NCBI GenBank assembly: GCA_023853785.1
Contig: JAJIRX010000733.1
Location: 1-27,665 of the forward strand
Direction: 5' to 3'
Length of the DNA: 27,665 nt
Source: Psilocybe azurescens
Taxonomy: Eukaryota > Basidiomycota > Agaricomycetes > Agaricales > Agrocybaceae
This document shows positions 9,251-18,127 of the stretch, in pieces. A program made the translations under genes and the position numbers. Each line of letters begins with the position of its first letter. Within the stretch, counting starts at the first letter, position 1. The notes under the pieces were generated by a model. It had not been told where the DNA came from, ran no database searches, and was given only the letters and a program-made list of their open reading frames with translations.

Positions 9251-10290
9251 CTTGGATTTGACTGCTGAACATTGGATATAAACACATGCGATCTTTCATG
9301 CTCTGCTGACAGTTCTCTGTGTGGGATTTGAATTATAAATGTTATAAAGCGCATTCATCTTCATATCTCAGGGTTTTCAATTATTTATCAACTCTTCACT
9401 CTCCTTGGATGGCTTCCAAGTTCTGGCTTTCGACCAGAGCTGAAGTTCAGAACGAACACATAATCTTGACCTTCCATGCTCTACTGGTAGTCGATCCACC
9501 CACTGCAAAAACTCACTAGCAGCTCAGCGGCAGATCACTGAGCACGGGCCAATCGTATATCGCTTCCTTAGGAGATTGCTTACCGTGCGGAATCAGTCGG
9601 TATGTTGGGCTGGTTGGTCCTCACTCAGTAAATATCGATCTCACGCCAGACCACGTGCAGTGATTGATCTTCAGGTGGGAATCAGTAGGAATCTCATTTT
9701 CAAACCCGAATTGTGCTATGAAAGTCCACCATCGCCGATGTTAATTAGTTCGGCTCCGTTTCCTTCCATCCTTCACGGTGCTCAACTAATAGCACACCTA
9801 AGTCCTTGGATGTATATGATCCTGGCCAATCCTCATCCTGCCTCCCCGCTATCTGCTCTCCATCCTCTCATGTGACACATTAGGTTGTACGGGCTGTATG
9901 GTTATCGATACGTATTACTCCAATTATCGGTGGACGATTCAACTTACGATATAGAGCTTGGGATTTGACCTCTACTTCAAGTTAGACGCTGGATATGAAT
10001 GCACATGGCGAGCTTTTGGTAAGCCATAGTGACAGGTCTGTGTCTGTCTGTCTGTCTGTCTCGCTCTCTCTCGTGCGCAATTGAATTTCTGAGAGATCGA
10101 TATCAGTATACACTATCTCTCCCGCTCTGACAGGTAGGATCTGTCTCTCGCTTCTGCGCAATTTGATTTGTAAAGATAGGATATTAATACACACGATCTT
10201 TCACGTTCGATCTGTCTCTTGTCTCGCTCTTTCGCCCGATTGGACTTCTAATCGTTGGAAATCATGTTTTCAACCCCAGTGACAGGGACC
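9251..10290 (+). repeat. Family of degenerate ~60-75 bp repeats
   Basis: Units beginning near 9251, 9958, 10075, 10155 and 10234 (and weakly 9320) follow one plan: GGATTTGAC.T.CT, then a GGATAT-AAT-CACA core, then GATCTTTCA..CTCTGACAG. The blocks around 9150-9310 and 9850-10035 also match each other more widely (CTCATGTGA..., AATTATC.GTG.ACGAT), so a ~0.75-kb segment seems to have been duplicated long ago. Confidence 0.55.
10041..10074 (+). repeat. TGTC/CTCT microsatellite
   Basis: GTGTC is followed by repeated TGTC units and then CTCT units. It lies within one of the degenerate repeat units. Confidence 0.8.
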
Positions 10291-10811
10291 CAGAGTGTCC
10301 TACTTGTTTTGATTGATTTTTATCCAATGAACCAATGTACGCATCAATATGGCTATTTGTAAGTATGCAGCTTTTCTGTCACCGCAACAACAACGGCGGC
10401 ATATAGTGGGCTATATGCATGGAAGATGCAGTACCTATTATGCTCTATATATACAGAAGAATCGGAATGCGGTAAACTTCTTGAATCCTAAGAAAATCCT
10501 GGGATCTCTTACTACTGGGATAGTAATTTAAGCACAGTGCCCTTGATATCGTTCGAGGTGCTGTTTGGTCTGTCATCCCTTCTGTCAGGCCATTAGCAGA
10601 GGACCCTTTCTGAGTTGTTCTGCGTAATAATCTGCCATTCCATCAATCTGAACGTATATCTTGTCCAAATAAGCAACATTCAGATTTTGCGACCAAATCA
10701 TAGGTCATTTTGGTGGAGCATATATCACTATGTATGTCCCACTGAAGGCTTTTGAATCTGTACACGCCATGCAGAACAATGAGCATCGCTGCACTTCGAG
10801 GCCAGTCCTGG

Positions 10812-10996
10812 TCTTCAAGCCAGTATCCAGTAAAAATACTTGACCACCAAAATTTAGCGCAACCTTCCCACATGTTGTATCAGATGATCCTCAACATTGC
10901 TATACTCTTCAAGCCGATATCCGGTAAAAATACTTAACCATCAAAATATAACGCAACCTTCCCACATGTTGGATCAGATCCTCAACATTGCTATAC
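10812..10996 (+). repeat. Two-unit tandem repeat (94 and 91 bp)
   Basis: Unit 1 (10812-10905) and unit 2 (10906-10996) both begin TCTTCAAGCC, contain CCGGTAAAAATACTT-like and GCAACCTTCCCACATGTTG segments and end CAACATTGCTATAC. They differ by about ten changes including a 3-bp gap. A third unit starts (TCTTCCC) and is lost. Confidence 0.85.
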
Positions 10997-11770
10997 TCTT
11001 CCCGGTGGGTATACGTCATACGTTGCGTTTATCCTTTGTAAACTGTGAAACCTTGTCTGGAACCCAAGTCAAACCGACTCCCAGGTTCTTGTGGTCCCTG
11101 TGCTTGACTTACGCCGTCTTGACATAAGATATGGTGTGATCTGTCTTCTCTTACTCCTTCCACCTGATGGGCAGCTCTTTGTCTCATCAATCTGGACGAT
11201 CTCTTTTACGCACTGATGCGCAGTTTCCATTCAGTCTCCTCACCGAATTCCACACCCCGATGAAAGGTTCGATATCTCTTTTTCTCAACGGCCGCTTTGA
11301 TTCCCAATGGGCACTTTGACTCCCAACGGGCACTTTGACATGTCACATTCTACCGCTAGAATTGTTATCGCAGAACTGCAGGCTATTTTTAGTATGATAG
11401 AGCCTCAGAAATTTCGAGAAAAAGCCAATCTCAGTGACGTTTTAAGTTTGTTCGGGGAAGCTGCTAATTGCCTGTGAGGAGCTGACTCGAGGCTCGCCAA
11501 AACCAAGTGGGGCATTCTATAAATTGGGCGATACCCAATCAAATCCAACTACGTGAATTAATTAGCTAAGGAGGATACCAACTGTACATCAAATCCAACT
11601 ATCGTGAATCCTGTCTTTATTTAGCGACACTGTCCATGAATATGCCTACCCAAATAAGGACATCAATAACGAGGTAAGAGTTTCGGCTCTGGTGTCATGT
11701 CTGGAACAGTCCAGATTTGGATTTTTTAAACTATGGGGCTATGAGGTATTGAAGCGGTAGAGTTATAAAT

Positions 11771-11841
11771 TGCCTGATGGCTCAATGGTTTGTTTGCATT
11801 TTTGACTTCTAAAATAAGAATGTCCCCAGTTCAATTCCTGA
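11771..11841 (+). pseudogene. tRNA-Arg(UCU)-like sequence in array copy 1
   Basis: TGCCTGATGGCTCAATGGTTTG gives an A box (TGGCTCAATGG), GACTTCTAAAAT looks like the anticodon arm of tRNA-Arg with anticodon TCT, and CAGTTCAATTCCTG is a B box (9 of 11 consensus positions). Stems are eroded and the acceptor does not close. It is a tRNA-derived relic, perhaps a SINE-type head. Confidence 0.6.
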
Positions 11842-12260
11842 TTATTGCAAACACTATAAACTTGGCAAAAATCGTTCTAAATTTTTATTTTATTTACAAC
11901 TACTTAATTGTATAGCTGGAGTGTCTGTAGCACATGAGACATACAGAAAAATGGGTGTATTGGTTTTTCTGCACCATGAATTGTGGTACTTACACCTTCA
12001 GAGCCTTACATATATCAGGTTAGGATTTCATTATAATTATCAAAGCCAAAAGGAACATACTTTGCCCCACATCAACAGGTTGAGAGTTATTATCTTGTTT
12101 TTCTTGCCAAAACTTGCTTTTGCTCCACCTGCATAGTGACCGGCTTTGTTTTTCTGGCCTTTGGGCCTTTTACCAGAAAATTTGAGTGGATTAGACAATA
12201 TATCAACAATCAGAAGTAATTAGATGGTGAGGGACGAGGGACAGATTAAAGAATAAGATA

Positions 12261-12736
12261 CAGTGACTTGCATATTGTTTTGCAGTCTGAATTTCCAGCG
12301 TGCGCCTTGATGTGACCATCATGTACTCTCTCACGGTAACTCCGCTTTAAATATAACCCTGGGGCGCAGCCCAAGGCTCTTGTAAATGGGGTTGTCCACT
12401 GGTCTGTAGTCGCGCTCGTAGGACAAAATATAATATACAGTTCGTTCACTGCATCCTGCAAGGAGAGCTATCTCTGGGGCAGTTCTCTGTTGTTCATTGT
12501 ACCACACAAGAATACCACAATGCATGTCTTCAGAAATAGGAGGGGCCATTGGAATACAACAGTTGCTTTCCATTCAATAAATACCTACATGTGTATGCCA
12601 CTGTTACCGATGCCTGGATGCGCAAGATCCGTCCCAACGCCACGGAACTGAGAAAAATAAGGTTTGAAGTGACAAGTTGGTCACATCAAATGGCTCGAGA
12701 GAAATTTTGGACTGCAAAACAATATGCAAGTCACTG
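12261..12736 (-). mobile_element. Nested Tc1/mariner deletion derivative, copy 1
   Basis: Perfect inverted ends of 26 bp (CAGTGACTTGCATATTGTTT...) at 12261-12286 and 12711-12736 are flanked by TA on both sides (12259-12260, 12737-12738), the classic TA target duplication of Tc1/mariner. Similarity between the ends extends imperfectly inward (TTGATGTGACCA). Length is 476 bp, far below an autonomous element. Confidence 0.9.
12331..12573 (-). pseudogene. Transposase N-terminal helix-turn-helix fragment, copy 1
   Basis: From ATG 12573 the frame reads MAPPISEDMHCGILVWYNEQ, then a helix-turn-helix of the kind starting Tc1/mariner transposases (TAPEIALLAGCSERTVYYIL), then about 30 unrelated residues. 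The catalytic DDE domain is absent: an internal deletion removed it. The peptide might still bind the element's ends. Frames in the three copies differ at the tail because of small indels. Confidence 0.8.
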
Positions 12737-13057
12737 TAAGGGACTATAATTCAACGGCCAGCAATTATTAACAGCCGTTTTGGGTCAGTCACCCGATTTG
12801 GGTGTTAATTTTGATGGGTTTCCGAATTGGGGTGTTAATTTTTGATGGGTTTCCGAATTGGGGTGTTAATTTTGACAGCTTCCCAATTAGGCTGTTAAAT
12901 TGTGGCTATGCAAATTAACACCCTAATTGGGGTGTTAAAGTGTTCCAGACACGGCTCCAGAGCCCGAGTTGGCTCTGGTGTCATGTCTGGAACAGTCCAG
13001 ATTTGGATTTTTTTAAACTATGGGGCTATGAGGTATTGAAGCGGTAGAGTTATAAAT

Positions 13058-13128
13058 TGCCTGATGGCTCAATGGTTTGTTTGCATTTTTGACTTCTAAA
13101 ATAAGAATGTCCCCAGTTCAATTCCTGA
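13058..13128 (+). pseudogene. tRNA-Arg-like sequence in array copy 2
   Basis: Duplicate of 11771-11841 with the same A-box and B-box relics. Confidence 0.58.
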
Positions 13129-13547
13129 TTATTGCAAACACTATAAACTTGGCAAAAATCGTTCTAAATTTTTATTTTATTTACAACTACTTAATTGTAT
13201 AGCTGGAGTGTCTGTAGCACATGAGACATACAGAAAAATGGGTGTATTGGTTTTTCTGCACCATGAATTGTGGTACTTACACCTTCAGAGCCTTACATAT
13301 ATCAGGTTAGGATTTCATTATAATTATCAAAGCCAAAAGGAACATACTTTGCCCCACATCAACAGGTTGAGAGTTATTATCTTGTTTTTCTTGCCAAAAC
13401 TTGCTTTTGCTCCACCTGCATAGTGACCGGCTTTGTTTTTCTGGCCTTTGGGCCTTTTACCAGAAAATTTGAGTGGATTAGACAATATATCAACAATCAG
13501 AAGTAATTAGATGGTGAGGGACGAGGGACAGATTAAAGAATAAGATA

Positions 13548-14022
13548 CAGTGACTTGCATATTGTTTTGCAGTCTGAATTTCCAGCGTGCGCCTTGATGT
13601 GACCATCATGTACTCTCTCACGGTAACTCCGCTTTAAATATAACCCTGGGGCGCAGCCCAAGGCTCTTGTAAAATGGGGTTGTCCACTGGTCTGTAGTCG
13701 CTCGTAGGACAAAATATAATATACAGTTCGTTCACTGCATCCTGCAAGGAGAGCTATCTCTGGGGCAGTTCTCTGTTGTTCATTGTACCACACAAGAATA
13801 CCACAATGCATGTCTTCAGAAATAGGAGGGGCCATTGGAATACAACAGTTGCTTTCCATTCAATAAATACCTACATGTGTATGCCACTGTTACCGATGCC
13901 TGGATGCGCAAGATCCGTCCCAACGCCACGGAACTGAGAAAAATAAGGTTTGAAGTGACAAGTTGGTCACATCAAATGGCTCGAGAGAAATTTTGGACTG
14001 CAAAACAATATGCAAGTCACTG
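13548..14022 (-). mobile_element. Nested Tc1/mariner derivative, copy 2, with transposase fragment
   Basis: TIRs and TA flanks (13546-13547 and 14023-14024) are as in copy 1. The transposase fragment starts at ATG 13859; here indels let the frame run 108 codons to 13533, but the extension beyond the helix-turn-helix has no transposase character. Confidence 0.88.
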
Positions 14023-14343
14023 TAAGGGACTATAATTCAACGGCCAGCAATTATTAACAGCCGTTTTGGGTCAGTCACCCGATTTGGGTGTTAATTTTGA
14101 TGGGTTTCGAATTGGGGTGTTAATTTTTGATGGGTTTCCGAATTGGGGTGTTAATTTTGACAGCTTCCCAATTAGGCTGTTAAATTGTGGCTATGCAAAT
14201 TAACACCCTAATTGGGGTGTTAGAAGTGTTCCAGACACGGCTCCAGAGCCCGAGTTGGCTCTGGTGTCATGTCTGGAACAGTCCAGATTTGGATTTTTTT
14301 AAACTATGGGGCTATGAGGTATTGAAGCGGTAGAGTTATAAAT

Positions 14344-14415
14344 TGCCTGATGGCTCAATGGTTTGTTTGCATTTTTTGACTTCTAAAATAAGAATGTCCC
14401 CAGTTCAATTCCTGA
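14344..14415 (+). pseudogene. tRNA-Arg-like sequence in array copy 3
   Basis: Duplicate of the copy 1 sequence, with one extra T in the run before GACTTCT. Confidence 0.58.
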
Positions 14416-14835
14416 TTATTGCAAACACTATAAACTTGGCAAAAATCGTTCTAAATTTTTTATTTTATTTACAACTACTTAATTGTATAGCTGGAGTGTC
14501 TGTAGCACATGAGACATACAGAAAAATGGGTGTATTGGTTTTTCTGCACCATGAATTGTGGTACTTACACCTTCAGAGCCTTACATATATCAGGTTAGGA
14601 TTTCATTATAATTATCAAAGCCAAAAGGAACATACTTTGCCCCACATCAACAGGTTGAGAGTTATTATCTTGTTTTTCTTGCCAAAACTTGCTTTTGCTC
14701 CACCTGCATAGTGACCGGCTTTGTTTTTCTGGCCTTTGGGCCTTTTACCAGAAAATTTGAGTGGATTAGACAATATATCAACAATCAGAAGTAATTAGAT
14801 GGTGAGGGACGAGGGACAGATTAAAGAATAAGATA

Positions 14836-15311
14836 CAGTGACTTGCATATTGTTTTGCAGTCTGAATTTCCAGCGTGCGCCTTGATGTGACCATCATGTA
14901 CTCTCTCACGGTAACTCCGCTTTAAATATAACCCTGGGGCGCAGCCCAAGGCTCTTGTAAAATGGGGTTGTCCACTGGTCTGTAGTCGCTCGTGAGGACA
15001 AAATATAATATACAGTTCGTTCACTGCATCCTGCAAGGAGAGCTATCTCTGGGGCAGTTCTCTGTTGTTCATTGTACCACACAAGAATACCACAATGCAT
15101 GTCTTCAGAAATAGGAGGGGCCATTGGAATACAACAGTTGCTTTCCATTCAATAAATACCTACATGTGTATGCCACTGTTACCGATGCCTGGATGCGCAA
15201 GATCCGTCCCAACGCCACGGAACTGAGAAAAATAAGGTTTGAAGTGACAAGTTGGTCACATCAAATGGCTCGAGAGAAATTTTGGACTGCAAAACAATAT
15301 GCAAGTCACTG
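14836..15311 (-). mobile_element. Nested Tc1/mariner derivative, copy 3, with transposase fragment
   Basis: Same TIRs; TA flanks at 14834-14835 and 15312-15313. The helix-turn-helix fragment starts at ATG 15148 and runs to 14906. Confidence 0.88.
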
Positions 15312-15702
15312 TAAGGGACTATAATTCAACGGCCAGCAATTATTAACAGCCGTTTTGGGTCAGTCACCCGATTTGGGTGTTAATTTTGATGGGTTTCCGA
15401 ATTGGGGTGTTAATTTTTGATGGGTTTCCGAATTGGGGTGTTAATTTTGACAGCTTCCCAATTAGGCTGTTAAATTGTGGCTATGCAAATTAACACCCTA
15501 ATTGGGGTGTTAAAGTGTTCCAGACACGGCTCCAGAGCCCGAGTTTCCGCGCGGCGGGTTTCCACAGACTCTATGTATCAGGAATGATCCCCGAGATATA
15601 AATAAAGAAAAGCCCGTTACTCTGAGATGATGCGTCCAGACTTGCATAAATAGCAAAACGTCTTCTTGCCATGTACAATTTGAAATTACCCCCACTTGCA
15701 GA

Positions 15703-16718
15703 ATGGCTACCACCAATAACTCGTCTCACAATGGGGGGGCCGACGTGCCATCAAGCTCCGGCAGGTGCATAACAAAAATCCATCATTTGTGTACGATCCA
15801 CTAAACCGATTCAACACAATTTAGACAGCGCTTCTGGACCACATCCATCGAGTTCGCAAATAAACATGGACCGACGACCTACATAGCCTTGGCAAAGTTA
15901 CATAGCTGCGGTTTGTATGCCATTCTACGATGTTATTACGCCCACACTTTCCCGGACATTGCAAGAACAGCCCATATAGACGTCAGTATATCAATAATAT
16001 CCAAAACAAAGGATTACATTGATGCTTGGACACATGTAGGAAATGCTGAGAACGGGCTGGAACGAAGCCATATACAGTATGGCTGTAAAATGGAAGTTTA
16101 TCTGTGCACCAGGATGTGGATTACTCTTGAAGTACGTCACCGAGTTTTATTAGTTTCGTTACTAACTACTCATTTACCTAGTACATCATTTGGATTCTTT
16201 CAGATCGCAGGCGTCAATAATAATATGTATGCTCGAACAGCGGTCATGTGCATCATAATATCATCGGGGCTTGGTACTGCCGTGTCTGCCTCGTATATAT
16301 GTCTGCAATCAAGTTTTCTAGACCCCAGATTTGCTCAAAGCTGGCTTGAGGTGAGTATATGATGTACATGTGAGCTGAAGTCTTCACTAACTATTTATTT
16401 TGTCGAGGCGTCTAATTGTCGCAATAGCAGGCAATCATTCGACTTTTTCATGTTATTGACTCTGCCTTTCTCCCTTCTTGCATGGTAGGCTATCAGCACC
16501 GTAACATTTATTCATTAAATTTTCTCATTATGTAGTACTAGGTCGATCTCCTTCAGCGTTTTAACTTTGTTCATCACGATCTTCACTGATCCAAATCAAA
16601 CCTACACCACCAGTCAAACCAAGTCAATCATCATTTCTGTATTCTTATTCGCTCTGGTCATATTCCACACTGTCCCAGTGATAGGTGCTGCAAAGCAAAT
16701 CAACCGCATAACTTGGTG
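15703..16718 (+). pseudogene. Degenerate or poorly resolved multi-pass membrane protein gene
   Basis: ATG 15703 (MATTNNSSHNGGADVPSSSG) is a plausible start about 110 bp after a TATAAATA at 15597. An open frame begins again at 15889. A likely 72-nt intron with a CTAAC branch site (16132-16203) leads to AGVNNNMYARTAVMCIIISS and a hydrophobic span; GTGAGT at 16351 starts another intron. Then come FFMLLTLPFSLLA, a 51-nt intron (16485-16535), and SIIISVFLFALVIFHTVPVI. The sequence ends at TGGTGAGCC near 16716, either a stop or another donor. At least three membrane spans are visible. The phase between the second and third exons does not fit, so decay or sequence error is likely. I do not recognise the family. 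Confidence 0.4.
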
Positions 16719-18127
16719 AGCCTCTGAGAATCTATGCTGGGACATAGTAGTAAAAATTCTTTCTTAAGGACTCGTTATAACAATCCGTCTAACTGCTAGG
16801 AGAAAGAATTGAAAGGATATTATTTTCATTTGAAGGACTTTGTAAAACCACTTCACTTCCACGGGTTTATCCACTCAGTAATACCACCACGAACATCACT
16901 CCGTTGTATTCCGCCGTCGCCTATTTCACATTAGATATTGGACAGCATAGTAGTGCGCACATCCTTCATAGCTAGACCTATGAATAACAGACTTGTCTGA
17001 GAGCGCTTTGAAGGCGTGGGACACTGGTTCGCAGTTCGCTGTTTCTCAGGAGTCAGTAAACCGTCGAGTATCGAAATCGAGGGCATGGTTTGTTTTCACG
17101 TGTTGACACCTCAAACCCTGTCATCTTATGACAACAGTAATTGAATTGACAGGCTGTACTACATATCTTAAGTGGTGTGAGGATTGTAGGTATCAAACCG
17201 ACTCCCGCGGTTGTCAAAAACGGTCCGGCACAAAAATAAACTCGCCGACCCCGAGCCTCGGTGCATCACGGATGGACGCGGTGTCTGAGACTTCGATTTC
17301 TTTGATTTGCTGATATTTTGAGCGCTCATCATTAACCAACGTACACGTGAAGCCTATTTGTTAGCCACGGTACGCCCGATACTCGGGGTATACATATACT
17401 ACCTACATTGAGCGTAAACGTGAACAGCGTTCGAACGCGATTAGGCACGGAATGCAAGGGAAAATAAACTATATCAGCAAATAAACAACGTCTACTTGTG
17501 TAGATTGTGAGACATCTTCCTACACCGAAGAAGTTGAAGCTTAACCCAGCGACAACCACTGACTGGGATCGCAGAACGCATATCCTGCAAGAAGGGTCGG
17601 CTGGCAGCGTACAGCCACCACCATCATCCAAAACCCAATGGAAACAGAAACACAGCATGACTCCAGGACTTCAGGACTCCGGTACATATAAAGCACTATA
17701 TCGGCTTCAAGACACTGGTTTGGCTATTCTCTAAGAATGCTGGCGTGAAGAACCCCGCATACAGAATCGAGAACAAGCTGAAGCACGCAAAGCAACCCAT
17801 CGGCGGGATGTGCAGAGTCCTCAAAAACGCCACCCGCTAGCACACCCAGACGACGGAAAGAAAAAAACGAAGGGTTCTAACGCGAATGCGAACATCCATT
17901 TTACAGGGAGTGATGCACGACTTCGTCGTTGACGGTCCGACGACGGGATAGCTCCCGGTCCATGCACGACAAGAAAACGTAAACGGAAATAGCAATAGAA
18001 ATAGTAATAGCAAGGAAACCTCGCAAAATAGAAAAGCTCGCAGCAAACACACATCCATCCATACATCCACAAAGCGAACGTATGCGTAAGACACCCTGGA
18101 TCCCCAATACAGCACACACACCTCTAC
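16719..18127. other. No recognisable gene
   Basis: Open frames are short and without motifs. A 12-bp palindrome GCGTTCGAACGC lies near 17428. Base composition changes within this stretch from AT-rich on the left to GC-richer on the right. The last few hundred bases should include the 3' end of the phosphatase transcript (minus strand); a CAAA microsatellite at 18159-18174 is within its last intron. Confidence 0.5.

Larger units (their letters stand above)
8927..11684. other. Intergenic, repeat-bearing, no convincing gene
   Basis: All open frames here are under 100 codons, scattered over both strands, and none shows family motifs or consistent splice sites. The stretch holds the degenerate ~65-75 bp repeats, a TGTC microsatellite, a 94-bp tandem duplication and an 18-bp triplicate near 11295-11335 (GGGCACTTTGACTCCCAAC-like), described separately or here. 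Confidence 0.6.
11685..12964. mobile_element. Array copy 1: TIR element with nested mariner and tRNA-like region
   Basis: The left end GGCTCTGGTGTCATGTCTGG... (11685-11708) is an inverted repeat of the right end (12941-12964), with 20 of 24 bases matching. The 8-bp duplication of the array suggests a hAT-like element; without the nested insertion it would be about 0.8 kb. The right end holds ~31-bp direct repeats (12792-12880) and a perfect hairpin TTAACACCC-6-GGGTGTTAA at 12915-12938. No transposase for the outer element is visible. Confidence 0.8.
12971..14250. mobile_element. Array copy 2 of the TIR element
   Basis: Left end 12971-12994, right end 14227-14250, same TIRs as copy 1. It follows copy 1 after CGAGTT (12965-12970). 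Differences from copy 1 are a few indels, such as GTCGCTCG for GTCGCGCTCG and one extra A in TTGTAAAATGG. Confidence 0.85.
11685..15539. repeat. Three-copy tandem array of a ~1.28-kb TIR element
   Basis: Copies at 11685-12964, 12971-14250 and 14257-15539 are nearly identical, differing mainly by one- or two-base indels. Both internal junctions are the same six bases, CGAGTT. The array is flanked by AGAGTTTC (11677-11684) and CGAGTTTC (15540-15547), a 7/8 target duplication. Identical short ORFs recur in each copy only because the DNA is duplicated. Confidence 0.93.
14257..15539. mobile_element. Array copy 3 of the TIR element
   Basis: Left end 14257-14280, right end 15516-15539. It follows CGAGTT (14251-14256) and ends against CGAGTTTC, the right-hand target duplication. 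Confidence 0.85.

Noticed and set aside
11921..12136. 71-codon ORF repeated identically three times (also 13208 and 14496 onwards)
   Set aside because: Identity is due to recent tandem duplication, not selection; the AT-rich sequence has no coding features.
12549..12749. 66-codon plus-strand ORF present in each array copy
   Set aside because: It covers the 5' untranslated part and right TIR of the nested mariner element on the opposite strand from its transposase fragment.
11685..15539. Helitron or CRISPR-like array
   Set aside because: Units have inverted terminal repeats and a target duplication, units are 1.28 kb and contiguous, and there are no short repeat/spacer units or Helitron ends.
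17422..17440. Palindrome GCGTTCGAACGC, B-box-like TTCGAA
   Set aside because: No A box at a tRNA distance and no cloverleaf; a 12-bp palindrome is not remarkable alone.
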